Shown piece by piece: positions 32,961-44,859 of a stretch of 64,000 nucleotides of DNA. The position numbers and the translations under genes are program-made. Under the pieces are notes generated by a model. The model was not told the origin of the DNA, did no database searches, and saw only the letters and a list, made by a program, of their open reading frames with translations. The stretch comes from Strongyloides papillosus (taxonomy: Eukaryota; Nematoda; Chromadorea; Rhabditida; Strongyloididae): contig SRSI01000043.1 in NCBI GenBank assembly GCA_005656395.1, forward strand, positions 1 through 64,000, written 5' to 3'. The number at the start of each line of letters is the position of its first letter. Positions within the stretch are counted from its first letter, which is position 1.

Positions 32961-33752
32961 TGCCTCATGCTGGAATCGAACCAGCGACCTTCTGTTTACT
33001 AGACAGACGCTCTGCACTCAGAGAGAAAGCATCACCTCAAGGTGATGATTTCGTCGGTTTTTGTGAATATACTAATTCATCACCTTGAGGTGATGATTTT
33101 AAAATATATACAAAAGAGATACTTTCCCCCAATAAAATGTCTTGGAACATTTTTTTTTGATAATACCTCCATTTATAGTTATATTTACAATAAATAAACA
33201 AACAGATAAAATACTTTTATTATAAAGAAATATTATAACAATAAACATCAAATCATATAACGATTTAATAAAACTAACCTTAGTTGAGTGATTATCCATA
33301 TCTAGAAGCTTGAACAGTAAAAATTGTCCATTCTATAAAAAAAAACATTTATGAATGTTAATTAAAACAATAACTTACTTGTATACTTAAATATTCCTGT
33401 TAATTTTGAAATCTAAGTAACAATCCCATGCAAATGCTAAAAAAATACCTAGATTTTAAGTAAAGAAAACTTATCTTTATCTGTAGTTTATTCCATTTAT
33501 AAATAATTAGTCGGCACTCACTAATTAACACCTAAAATAGAAATATTAATAAGTTAAAATTAGTAGAAAAAAATTACGAAATACAATGTTTTGACAAGTT
33601 GATATATGTAATTCCAAATTTATTTATACCTTCGCAAGACATTTTCCTGTATACTTTATTCTAAATAAAATCCTCACCTCAAGGTGATGTTTTTAAATTC
33701 ATCACCTTGAGGTGATGGTTCTGTTCTGAGTGTGCCCCTGAGCCAATGAGGC
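32961..33752 (-). pseudogene. tRNA-Thr(AGT) split by a transposon
   Basis: The 3' part (32961-33014) has acceptor ATGAGGC, T-arm GCTGG-TTCGATT-CCAGC and anticodon loop CTAGTAA giving AGT. The 5' part (33735-33752) supplies GCCTCAT, TGGCTC and the start of the D-loop. Together they make a normal 72-nt tRNA. An insertion of 718 bp sits in the D-loop, with a TG dinucleotide on both sides. Stems on both sides are intact, so the break is probably recent. Confidence 0.92.
33015..33732. mobile_element. 718-bp transposon in tRNA-Thr with double-hairpin ends
   Basis: The termini are CACTCAGA...AGCATCACC (left) and CACTCAGAACAGAACCATCA (right, reverse strand). Each end carries two near-palindromes of CATCACCTYRAGGTGATG (33030-33047, 33078-33095, 33672-33689, 33700-33717), so each end can fold on itself or pair with the other. 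The host duplication is 2 bp (TG). No transposase frame is present. The superfamily is undetermined: the CACT start recalls CACTA elements, but those make 3-bp duplications. Confidence 0.8.
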
Positions 33753-34663
33753 TACGGTAGCGAGTCATTTCTTCACATTTTTCTGTCAAAAAAGGAAAAC
33801 ATTACTCCAACCAAAATTATTTTCTAAATACTCGGAAAAACGCTACTCCAAGGTAATAATATCAATTTATATTTATAAAAAAAGAATTTGACTATTAAAT
33901 TAATGACAAAAAAAATTGCGGTAAACGACAATTAAGATTACAATTGAAACCATCACCTTGTGAATTATAGAAAGAGTGTATTTGAAAATTTATTTTGACA
34001 ACATTCTAAGAATATGCGTATTAATAACTATAAAATTCGATTAAACATTAATTTCTTGAAAATGTATAATTGCTGTAAATTTTATAATAACTCAATTACT
34101 AATAGGGAATTTTATTTATTAAGTAGTGTTTTTTGATTTAAGCTATCAATATTTATGTAGTCCTTTGTTAATTTAGTTGGTAAAAGAACACACTAAATTT
34201 TTACTTGTTTTTAACATATTAAAATCATCATAACGTTAAACGATATATATGATGCACTTATATTAATTGATACATATTTTTTATTTGATCTCCAATTTTT
34301 TAATATTAATGACATCTTAATAAATTCTTAGAATAATGACATTATTAAATTATATTTTTGTTAAAATAGACAATGATAACATTGTAATAAAGAATAAGTA
34401 GAATTTTTATCATTTTTTATATAGACTTTAATCGTCATTTCAGTAAATTTTTGGCGCTCCTGTAACAATAGTTCTTTTTGAAGATCAAATTCCAATAAGT
34501 GTATAAATTAAATACTTTTTTATTTAATATGATAGACTTTTCCTAGATATAAAGATTAAAGATAAAGAAGATAAATTATTTGGGAATGTTCGGTCAATTT
34601 TATTGGTTGGAATAGTGTTTTACCTTTTTGACAGAAAAGGTTAAAAAAAGACTCGTCACACGA

Positions 34664-34737
34664 GCCGCCATAGCTCAGTCGGTTAGAGCGTGGGTCTAAT
34701 AAGTCCAAGGTCGCAGGTTCGACCCCTGCTGGCGGCA
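34664..34737 (+). tRNA. tRNA-Ile(AAT)
   Basis: A 74-nt tRNA with acceptor GCCGCCA/TGGCGGC, D-arm GCTC-AGTCGGTTA-GAGC, loop CTAATAA giving anticodon AAT, and T-arm GCAGG-TTCGACC-CCTGC. Two G-T pairs sit in the anticodon stem. Confidence 0.94.
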
Positions 34738-36259
34738 TATCTTTTGCCTTTTTAGCATTTTTTTTTAAACTATAATACTTTTGTTTCTGCAGAATATCTT
34801 TGCTAATTTTTAGAAATAAATAAAATTCAACAAAAGTAAATTATTTCATTATTTTATTTATAATGTTGTTAAAATATTTATCAATTATACTTTAGACATA
34901 ACAAAAAAATATAATAAATATAGTGTATAATCTATAACAAAAAGAAATAAGAAAAAAATATTTGTATCTCTCATAACTCTCTTCAAATTTAACCGATTTT
35001 TACGGTAAATAGCCAAAAAATGTGTTTTTTTCTAACTTAGGGGAAAAAAGGTCTCAAATGTTTTAAACCATATATTGTCCAAATTATCTTAAAAACACTG
35101 TTTTTTTGGTAATTTTTTAGCATAGATTTGTACAAGGAACAACGTTACTTTAAAATTAATAAAGTAAGATGGTTTCCATATCATTTGAAAAGTCTAATTC
35201 CAGAATAATGAGAAAACACAATACTATAGAATTGTATTAAAAATTGGCCGAGTTATGATCCAAAGAGTGGTGACTACTTTAAAAAAATAATTAAAATGTT
35301 AAATATCTATAAATTAGTCAAAACTTTATAAAATGAAAAAGAATTGTATTTGTTATATAGATCTACGTCTAACTTAAAAAACAAATATCTAACAAACTTT
35401 ATAGCTTAACTACGAAAGAAGTTATATAAATTTGAATGTCAACTTTTTTGTCTTTTTTCCATTATTTTTGTAAAAACTAATTTTGTTCCAGACATAACTC
35501 TTTCTAAACTTGATCACTTTTATGGTAAAACACTTAATAGATGTGTTTTGTTCTAACTTAGTGCGGAAAATGAATATTAAATGTTTTGGGCCATAATTGG
35601 CCAAGTTATGCTTTAAAAACACTACTTTTAGATACTTTTTTTTTGTAGAGTTTTGTCTTTTAGATAACTTTTATAAAAGTAAATAGAATTTTTCGGTTTA
35701 TGATTCATTTCAAAGGTACACGTCAAGAATAAGGGGGAAACTTAATATTATTAACATGAATATAAAACGGATAACGTTATACACTAAAGAGTGATAAGCA
35801 TTTTTTCTATAAAAGTTTAAAAAATTAATAGTTATTACTTTATGAAAGCTTAAAAAAACAATGAAGACATAATTTTTTAATATAGATAAAAGTTTGACTA
35901 AAATATCAAAATATGACGAAGTTTGTAGCTTTAAAACGAAAGAAGTTTTATTAGGTATTAATTTTTTTGCTTTTTCTTATTTATATGTTGGTAAAATTAA
36001 AGTAAATATGTAGTTAATAAAAGAATGATATTGAAATATTTATATCAATTTCAAAACTATAATGGAAAGGCATTTAAATAGTTACTTAAAATAATTCAAA
36101 TATTCATTTTTATCCACTTTTTCGATATAAATGAAATTTTTTTTGTTGGGTGAATTTTTTATTAAACTAAAAGTTTGAATAATTGTAAACGTTATAAAAT
36201 GATTCTCAAACTCAGAAATACTTTATATTTTATAACAATGTATTTTCGGTCATTCTATA

Positions 36260-37088
36260 CCATTTTCCGGTCAAATTCAACATTTTTCCAACCAAACTCA
36301 ACATTTTCCTATTAAATTTCAACATTTTCCTATTCAAATTCAACATTTTTCCATTTAAATTCAACATTTTCCTATTCAATTTCAACATTTTCTCATTCAA
36401 ATTCAACAATGCTCCAATTTACTTTTATTTTTAATTTTTTAAAGGTAAAAAATGTAATTTTTATAAAATTAAGTACTCTTTATTGTAAATTTTACTTTAA
36501 TGAAGAAGTAAACGCGATGAAATTGAAAGAATTACAAGCATGTTTAATTTTGACTTTAAATTTCTTTCACCATATTCATACATGCTTAATCCTATTGAAA
36601 ATGCATTTTCTAAGATTAAAAACTGCGTTAGATCAAGATTAAGAAATAATAAAAATGGAGTTTTATCAGATGTAATAATGTCTGAGATAAATAATATTAC
36701 ATCAACTGATTGTAATAGGTACTTTAGATATATTACAAAAAATATTACAAATTGTGCTGCGGAACTTCCCTACTATCATAAATGAAATCAAATTTATTAA
36801 TTTTTAAAATTGTATGCTTTTTACAAATTAAAAATTTATTAAAAGTTTTATATAATTTTATATTAATATATAATATTTTAAAAAACATACCTTATAACTA
36901 AAAAAATTAAAATTAATCTTTAAGAAGATGATTATGAAGTGTCGAAATTGAATAAAAAAATGTTGTCTTTGAATGTGAAAATGTTGAAATTGAATAGGAA
37001 AATGTTGAATTTGAATGGAAAAATGTTGAATTTGAATAGGAAAATGTTGAGTTCGGTTGGGAAAATGTTGAATTTGACCGGGAAATAG
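36260..37088. mobile_element. 829-bp Tc1/mariner-type element with repeat-array ends
   Basis: Its termini are ~150-bp inverted repeats, each built from six or seven ~21-bp units (CAACATTTTCCTATTCAAATT), with the outermost motif CCGGTCAAATTCAAC. TA is duplicated at 36258-36259 and 37089-37090. The comparison with REP-A copy C shows the uninterrupted site. The interior retains the end of a DDE transposase. Confidence 0.85.
36540..36785 (+). pseudogene. C-terminal fragment of a DDE transposase
   Basis: About 80 residues remain, with the motif SPYSYMLNPIENAFSKIKN. This is the region around the third catalytic acid (the Glu of NPIE) in IS630/Tc1-related transposases. The upstream catalytic Asp regions are missing and the frame upstream is not continuous. 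It lies within the inverted repeats of the 829 bp element, so this is a deletion derivative of an autonomous parent. Confidence 0.75.
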
Positions 37089-37234
37089 TATATTTCTCCA
37101 TTAATACGTAATTTAATCAAACAATTTTTTATATACATAATTTGATTAATAATTTAGTATAAAAATGCTTTTTTAAAAAATATGCTCTGCGGACCAGCCC
37201 TGACCTGCCGAAGGCGAGTCTAAGGCTGATTAAT

Positions 37235-39137
37235 TAAAAAAAAGTTTCAAACGACGTTGTTAATTAAAAAGTTGTTTCAAACGACAATGTTAATTAAAAG
37301 GTTGTTTCTAACGGCGTTGTTTCATACGACATTGTTTCATACAACGTTGTTAATAAAAAAATTGTTTCATACGACGTTGTTTCAAACGACATTGTTTCTT
37401 ACAACGTTGTTTCATACGACGTTATTTCATACGACGTTGATAATAAAAAGGTTGTTTCATACGACGTTGTATCATACGACGTTGTTTCATACGACGTTAT
37501 TTCATACGACGTTAATAATAAAAAGGTTGTTTCATACGACGTTGTTTCATACGACGTTATTTCATACGACGTTGATAATAAAAAGGTTGTTTCATACGAC
37601 GTTGTATCATACGACGTTGTTTCATACGACGTTATTTCATACGACGTTGTTAATAAAAAGGTTGTTTCATACGACGTTGTTTCATACGACGTTATTTCAT
37701 ACGACGTTGTTAATAAAAAGATTGTTTCATACGACGTTGTTAATAAAAAGGTTGTTTCATACGACGTTGTTAATAAAAAGGTTGTTTCATACGACGTTGT
37801 TTCATACTACGTTGTTAATAAAAAGGTTGTTTCATACGACGTTGTTAATAAAAAGGTTGTTTCATACGACGTTGTTTCATACTACGTTGTTTCATACTAC
37901 GTTGTTAATAAAAAGGTTGTTTCATACGACGTTGTTTCATACTACGTTGTTAATAAAAAGGTTGTTTCATACGACGTTGTTAATAAAAAGGTTGTTTCAT
38001 ACGACGTTGTTAATAAAAAGGTTGTTTCATACGACGTTGTTTCATACGACGTTGTTAATAAAAAGGTTGTTTCATACGACGTTGTTTCATACTACGTTGT
38101 TAATAAAAAGGTTGTTTCATACGACGTTGTTTCATACTACGTTGTTAATAAAAAGGTTGTTTCATACGACGTTGTTAATAAAAAGGTTGTTTCATACGAC
38201 GTTGTTAATAAAAAGGTTGTTTCATACGACGTTGTTTCATACGACGTTGTTAATAAAAAGGTTGTTTCATACGACGTTGTTTCATACTACGTTGTTAATA
38301 AAAAGGTTGTTTCATACGACGTTGTTTCATACTACGTTGTTAATAAAAGGTTGTTTCATACGACGTTGTTTCATACTACGTTGTTTCAAACGACGTTGTT
38401 TCATACGACGTTGTTTCATACTACGTTGTTAATAAAAAGGTTGTTTCATACGATGTTGTTTCATACTACGTTGTTTCAAACGACGTTGTTTCATACGACG
38501 TTGTTTCATACTACGTTGTTTCATACGACGTTGTTTCATACGACGTTGTTTCATACTACGTTGTTAATAAAAAGGTTGTTTCATACGACGTTGTTTCATA
38601 CTACGTTGTTTCAAACGACGTTGTTTCATACGACGTTGTTTCATACTACGTTGTTAATAAAAAGGTTGTTTCATACGATGTTGTTTCATACTACGTTGTT
38701 TCAAACGACGTTGTTTCATACGACGTTGTTTCATACTACGTTGTTTCAAACGACGTTGTTTCATACGACGTTGTTTCATACTACGTTGTTAATAAAAAGG
38801 TTGTTTCATACGACGTTGTTTCATACTACGTTGTTTCAAACGACGTTGTTTCATACGACGTTGTTTCATACTATGTTGTTTCATACTACGTTGTTTCAAA
38901 TGACGTTGTTTCATACTACGTTGTTTCATACGACGTTGTTTCGTACTACGTTGTTTCATACTACGTTGTTTCGTACTACGTTGTTTCATACTACGTTGTT
39001 TCATACGACGTTGTTTCATACGACGTTGTAAATAAAAAAGTTGTTTCAAACAACAATGTTAATAGTTTCAAACGACTATGTTAGTAAAAAGGTTGTTTCA
39101 AACACTGATGTTAATAAAAAGATGGTTTCAAACAACG
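37235..39137. repeat. 15-bp minisatellite of two alternating unit types
   Basis: About 127 units of 15 bp. Type A is GTTGTTTCATACGAC, with variants TACTAC and AAACGAC; type B is GTTGTTAATAAAAAG. Because the unit is a multiple of three, long frames stay open on both strands and translate as LFHTT and LLIKR pentapeptides. One 14-bp unit near 38345 shifts the frame. Edge units are more diverged than the centre, as expected from unequal exchange. The B unit resembles the TTAATTAAAAAA end of REP-A copy B, which may have seeded it. I do not call a gene here. Confidence 0.92.
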
Positions 39138-40865
39138 ATGTCTTTAACAAAAAGAAATAAGAAAAAAAAATTTGTCTCTCTCATAACTCCTCTCAAACTT
39201 AACCAATTTTTACGAGTAAATAGCCAAAAGATGTTTTTTTTTCTAATTAGAGGGGCTGAATTAGTTTCAAAAACTTTTCGCTAAATTATCTTTAAAAAAC
39301 ATTGTTTTTTTTGGCGTTTTTTAGCATAAATTTGATTAGGAGTCAACGTATTTTAAAATATTTTAAATACAATGATATATATGTCATTTGAAAGATCAAA
39401 TTTCGGAATAGTGCGGAAACACAATACTATGCAACTGTATTAAAAATTGGCCGAGCTATGGTCCAAAGAGTGGTGACCATTTTGAAAAAAAAATTTAAAA
39501 TTTAAATAGCTTTAAATTAGTCAAAACATGTTTAAATCAAATAAAATAGTATCTGTCTTAGAGATCTACGTTCAACTTAAAAAATAAGGGTCTAACGAAG
39601 TTTATAGATTATATACGAAACGATTTATGTCAATTTTAGTTTCATTTTTCTCTCTCTTTTCTATTTCTTTTGTAAAAGTCAATTTTGTTCTAGACATAAC
39701 TCTTTTCAAAGTTGATCGATTTTTATTGTCAAATAATCATTTGATGTATTTTTTTTCAACTTAGGGAGGAAAATAAATTTCGAAACTTTTAATCTATAAC
39801 TGGCCAAACTATTTCTAGAAAACGTCACGTTTTAGCCACATTTTTGCATGGTTTTGTTCCAATTATAACTCTTTTAAAGGCTGATTTAGCTTTGTAATTT
39901 ACGATTCATTTATAAGTAACAAGTATGGAAAAGAGGGAAATTCAATATTAAAATGATCAACAAAAAATTAGTAAAGTTATGGATTAAAATGTGACAACCA
40001 TTTTTTTAGTAGAAATAAAATTTTTTAAATATTACAACTTTATAAAAAGTTGTTTAGAATGAATAAAATTAAATGTAGTATATAAATCAAAGTCTGATTT
40101 TAAATATAAAACCATAACAAAGTTTGTAGCTTAAAAACGAAAAAAATTTTTAGGTATTAATTTTTTGTTTTTTCTCATTTACATATTTGTAAAATTAAGT
40201 TAAATGTGTAGTTAATAGAGCAATGATATCAAATTGTTTATACCAATTTCAAACATATAATGAGGAGTCACCTAAATAGTTACTTGGATTGTTTCAAATA
40301 TCCATTTTTATTCATCTTTTGAATATAAATAAAATTCTTTTTGTTGGGTAAATTTTTCGCTTAACTAATCAGTTTTAATAAAAGTAGACGTTATAAAATG
40401 ATTCTCACAATCAGAAATATTCCATATATTATAACAATATATATTCGGTTATCATTTTTCTCCAGAAATTTGTAATTTAATAAAACAATTTTTTTATACA
40501 GACACTTTAATTAATGACTTTGAGTAAAATATTTTTATTTGTGATCTCGTGCCTATAATCACATAATTAACAAATAGTATAATTAACACTTAATATTAAT
40601 ATAATCACTATACAAAACAATATCTATACTTTATATATTGAATGGCTTTGATGGTATTAACATACTGTTGTTCCCCTATTTGGAATTTATTCATTCATTT
40701 TATCACAGCTCCTTCACTTTGTATAAAAATTCTTTATTAAAAAATATGCTCTGCGGACCAGTCATGACAAGCCGAAGGCGGGTCTAAAGCTGGTTAATTT
40801 AAAATATGAGTGGTGTATTATTTTTGTCGCGCAGTGTATTGAAGAATTGGCTTTTTCAAAAAGAA
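39135..40865 (+). repeat. REP-A copy C
   Basis: This is the most complete copy of the repeat, 1.73 kb. It begins AACAAAAAGAAATAAG, and its GC-richer end at 40745-40865 contains GCTCTGCGGACCAG and GCCGAAGGCGGG and closes with TGTATTGAAGAATTGGC. The GCCGAAGGC hairpin near the end is kept in all three copies. No protein frame is found. Confidence 0.75.
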
Positions 40866-40896
40866 AAGTTCAGCAATAATTACGGTGAAAGTTGTT

Positions 40897-41254
40897 ATGG
40901 ATTATCTTACTGGTACTTCAAGTTTCGAGTATGATGATATTTCTACTAATATTTATGTTGAAACATCTATTCATGTAGAGATTGCAAAATATCTACTTGA
41001 ATGTAATTATTTTAGTTTTGAAGATAGATGCAATAGCAAGAAAATTTAATTTCTACTATGATAATTATTTCACTAATATTAAGAAAGATTTCTATAAAGA
41101 AATTTTCGATGAAATTAAATTTAAAGAAAATTTGGTTGTAATAGATGATTATATATATAGTATTGAAACTACCAGGGACTGTCAAAAATGTAAAACTGAG
41201 CATATAACTCGTATCTTTTTTACACAATTTGATGGAACAATTGAAATAATTTAA
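40897..41254 (+). pseudogene. Frame-broken short gene of unknown type
   Basis: A frame from ATG 40897 encodes ~50 residues (starting MDYLTGTSSFEYDD) and stops at about 41047. A second frame continues with FYYDNYFTN...KCKTEHITRIFFTQFDG to 41254. Composition looks protein-like across both, so one frameshift or an unseen intron is likely. A CQKC pair could be part of a metal site. The product is not recognised. It lies just left of the gag pseudogene but is not clearly part of it. Confidence 0.35.
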
Positions 41255-41485
41255 AAGTAAAAAAAATTAAATTTTAATAATAAATAGTAATTATTTGTTT
41301 TTTTTTTAAAATTTATTATGTTATTTATCAATTTTATTACTGTCGGCAGTTGACGCATTATATCAACTACCTATGAAAATTTACATAACATATAAATTTT
41401 AATATAAACAATTAATATATATATCGTTAAAATTGTAAAATGATTGTCTTATTAATATATAATAAATTATGAGTTTATTTTCAAT

Positions 41486-42421
41486 ATGACCACGAGCCAG
41501 AAGCTGATGGGGCTGATAGTTGACATGGAGGTTCCACCGACTCTAAATTCGCTAAAAAGAGATACAAAAGAAAACTTAGATCTTAACAGTCTCCTATCAA
41601 CTATCAAAACAATATTACCTTACGATAATGTCACTATATTCAAAGCAATGACTATGATGTTAGCGAAAGAATATGCTGATCTTAAAACATCTATGAGCTC
41701 AATTATAACAGTAAATGAAGAAAATGAAAATACGTTCACCCCACAAAAGTTTTCTTAATTGCTTATAGGAACTATAATAACAGTATCTGGAAATTCACTT
41801 CACACAACGTCATTAATGGGAAATTTAAATTTTACCAAACCAAAATTACCACCTTTACCAATATTACAACAAAAAGAAAATCCTATTACCTTTATAGAAA
41901 AGTTTAAGAATAGGTTTGCAGGACTTACAGAACAAGAAGGTATTGCATTGTTTCCTGAGTTCTTAGAAGGACCTGCATTGATAGATTATAAAGCCATTGA
42001 AACGGAAAAGATGGTAACTTTAGATGGTGTACTTAAAGAATAGATTTCCTGTTATGACCCAAATATGACCCCTCAAAGACATGTAATTAAACTGGATCAG
42101 ATACTTGCAACGGCAACTCCGTTTAATAAAAATACTCTAAACATTTACATGAATAAAATTACTGCTTGGATCCGTGAACTTGAAAAATTAAAAGAAACAC
42201 TATCTTATAGATCAAAAATGAAATATGTTTTGTCAGCTGTACGTCATCTTAAACATCACCCAGAGTTAACAGAAAAGTACCTGAAATGTAAAGATACGCA
42301 CGAAGCATATTTAAAATTTCAAAAAACCGTACTATCTGCATTAACTAAAAAAATGGAATCACAATTACCTACAAAAACCAAAACAGATGTTCCGAAACAA
42401 CAAAAAAAAATTCAAAAATAA
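41486..42421 (+). pseudogene. Gag-like pseudogene of an LTR retrotransposon, two in-frame stops
   Basis: A single frame of 312 codons is interrupted only by TAA at 41756 and TAG at 42041. The middle (LPPLPILQQKENPITFIEKF, then FAGLTEQEG and FLEGPAL) has the form of a retrotransposon gag capsid N-terminus, where a short proline-rich stretch precedes the helical FIEKF-NRF region. The C-terminal third is Lys-rich and helical. No protease, RT or integrase follows in this orientation; instead foldback elements occupy the next 2.3 kb. Lack of indels suggests recent inactivation. BEL/Pao or Ty3/gypsy gag are both possible. Confidence 0.6.
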
Positions 42422-42545
42422 TGATAAATTTAAAAATAATAATTCAATTTTGATAAATGAGTTAAATAGTGAAATAAATGAAATTAAAGATTGTTCACCT
42501 GTCTCTCTTTAAAGTCCTGTAGCTTCTATCAATATTTTTTTAAAT

Positions 42546-44848
42546 CACGTTTTTTGAGTCAGTCGAACATTTTTTAAAAATTTGATACAACACGAATTTG
42601 TAACCCCTCATTTTTATTTTATTAATAAAAAAAGCAACTAAAATAATGTATGTTGGCAGATTTATTCAGCCTGAAACTTTGAGATACAGGAGCTGCAGTA
42701 ATACAGGGTCGGAAAAATTAATTTTTACAAGTTTCCAGTAAATAGATTTTTTTAAAAATAAATATTGTTTCTAGGGATAATTTTTTATGAAAAAACGAAT
42801 GAGCATAGTGAAAACATGCTTTTTTTTTATTTTTGTACTCATACTCAAAAACATATTGTGTTACACTTTTTATTTTTTGTTAAATCTAGATGCAAAATTA
42901 CATAAAAAATAGAATAAGCACAGTGAAAACATGCGCTTTTTTGATTTTTGTACTCAAAAAATGAAAAACTAGAAAAAAATTTTAAAAGACAATAAAAACG
43001 GAAATTTACGAGTCCGAAAGTATGCTCATTTCTTTTTTTACAAAATATTATTGCTAAAAACTGTTGTCACATAGTGACAGTAAATTGGAATAAACACTCA
43101 TTAAGATAGAATTCAATTTATTAATATAACGGTTGTTTTATATAATAAATAATATATATGAAATATGAATATATTCTACAGGGTGTCCCATAATTAACTC
43201 CCCACCTGGGACAGCTTATAACTTTTTTCTACGAAGAGATAAAAACGTGAAATTTTGCAGGTTAGTAGAACTAAGAGACAATATTTTTTATCTTTTTTAT
43301 TTTTAAAAAATTATGGTCCCATTGGGACTTATGGCCGTTTTAAAAAAATGTGTTTTTTTCGCCTTTATGAGTACGTAACTTTTTTATATAAAGAGATGAT
43401 TTTTTTACAGATCGAAAGCTCAACTTCTTTTGTACTATAATATTTAATATCATAAATATTTAACTTCATTGACATTGTTTAATTTTTAATTCAAACAAAA
43501 AAATCACGATATTTGCCAAAATTTCGTAGTTTTTTCAAAATTAAAGCTCGTTGAGAAGATTCTGGCAAACGGTTTATCATTATTCTGATAGAGTAAACGA
43601 TGTTCTATCGAATGGGTATAGTTTCATGAAAATCAAATAAGATTGACGAAAGTTATGATTTACCAAAGACCACAAATTTCGTACTTTTTGTAAAAAATTA
43701 AGTTACAAACACTAATTTTTTTAACATATTTAATACCTAATTGTATTGTTATCATCAACAAAGTATGCTAATTTAAAGTATATTGCTCATTTGTCCATAT
43801 TTGGCCAAAAAAATTCCAGTAATTTTTATCACTTAAATTTCTTTAAAAATCATTTTTCTTAACATTTATTACAATTTATCTGCGTTTTATACTATTTTAC
43901 ATAATAATTGCCCTAAAAGAGCATTTTTATGCATCTTTCAAAAATATCGTATATTCGGCCTTCTTCTTATAAAGTTTATGTTTGAAATATGAACAAATAA
44001 CAATACAGAATAGGATAATATTTCAATTACTTTCATTAAAAAAGCATTATAAATGTTGAAAAACTAAAAAAAATAACATATTTTTTCTAATTACTAAAGA
44101 AAATGGAAAAAAGTACACTATTTCTGGATTTTAATAACTTTCTTGAAACTTATTACTAGGAAACAAGATTATTATCGTTGAATAGGGCATCGTTTACTGT
44201 ATCAGAATAATGATAAAGCTTTTGCGAGAATTTTCTCAATGAGCTTTAATTTTGAAAAAACTACGAAATTTTGGCAAAAATCGTGGTTTTTTTGTTTTAA
44301 TTAAATATTAAACAATGTTAATGTAGTTCAATATTTATGATATTAACGATTCTTATACAAAAGAAGTTGAGCTTTCGATCTGTAAAGAAATCATCTAAAT
44401 ATCTCTTCATATAAAAAAGTTACATACTCATAAAAGCGAAAAAAACACATTTTTTAAAATGGCCATAAGTCCCAATGGGACCACAATTTTTTAAAAATAA
44501 AAAAAATAAAAAATATTGTCTCTTAGTTCTACTAACCTGCCAAATTTCACGTTTTTATCTCTTCGTAGAAAAAAGTTATAAGCTCTCGCAGGTGGGGAGT
44601 TAATTATAGGACACCCTGTATATTCAACAAAAACATAATTTGTTTTTAAAAAAATCGATTTGCCGAAAACTTTAAAAAATCAATTTTTCCGACTTTGAGT
44701 TACCGTAGCTTCTGTATCTCAAAGTTTCAGGCCGAATAAATCTACCAACATTCATTTTTTTAGTTGCTCTTTTTACTAATGAGATAAAAATAGATGGGTA
44801 AAATTTTTAGCTGTATCTCCAATGTCTGATTGACTCACAAAATGGGAT
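42546..44848. mobile_element. Outer foldback element with ~225 bp arms
   Basis: The left arm (42546-42770) and right arm (44635-44848) are inverted copies: TTTTGAGTCAGTCGAACATT against TTTTGTGAGTCAATCAGACATT read in reverse, and both contain GCCTGAAACTTTGAGATACA. Between the arms on the left are two direct copies of GCA-AGTGAAAACATGC (42794 and 42916). A second foldback element is nested inside. Confidence 0.7.
43179..44618. mobile_element. 1.44-kb nested foldback element with CAGGGTGTCC ends
   Basis: The element starts CAGGGTGTCCCATAATTAAC and ends with its reverse complement, and it is flanked by TA on both sides (43177-43178, 44619-44620). Inverted similarity continues almost to the centre, about 600 bp per arm (for example ACTACGAAATTTTGGCAAA and TATCAGAATAATGATAAA). 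No transposase frame remains. TA target and CAGGG ends fit a Tc1/mariner-related MITE. Sitting inside another foldback unit, it is the younger of the two. Confidence 0.82.
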
Positions 44849-44859
44849 ATAAGTTATCG

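Larger units (their letters stand above)
34930..37230 (+). repeat. REP-A copy B, interrupted by a DDE transposon
   Basis: From AACAAAAAGAAATAAG (34938) to GCGAGTCTAAGGCTGA (37215) this matches copy C at 39135-40865 in order and orientation, for example AATTGGCCGAG-TATG and CCAAAGAGTGGTGAC. The unit has its own internal repetition of ~480 bp (TAACTCT...CTTAG...AAACACT at 34978 and 35485). The copy is split at 36260-37088 by a TA-flanked insertion, and its 3' end runs directly into the minisatellite. Confidence 0.78.

Noticed and set aside
35422..35622. Short frames within REP-A copies
   Set aside because: The frames are not kept in the other REP-A copies.
37257..39049. Very long frames of LFHTT/LLIKR repeats, and MKQR repeats on the other strand
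   Set aside because: They follow automatically from a 15-bp minisatellite lacking stop codons; no start context, signal or conserved domain.
37235..39137. CRISPR-like alternation of repeat and spacer
   Set aside because: Both unit types are repeated and equal in length; there are no unique spacers, and the DNA is eukaryotic.
43255..43440. 61-codon frame in the CAGGGTGTCC element
   Set aside because: It is part of one arm of a long palindrome, and the mirrored arm does not keep the frame.
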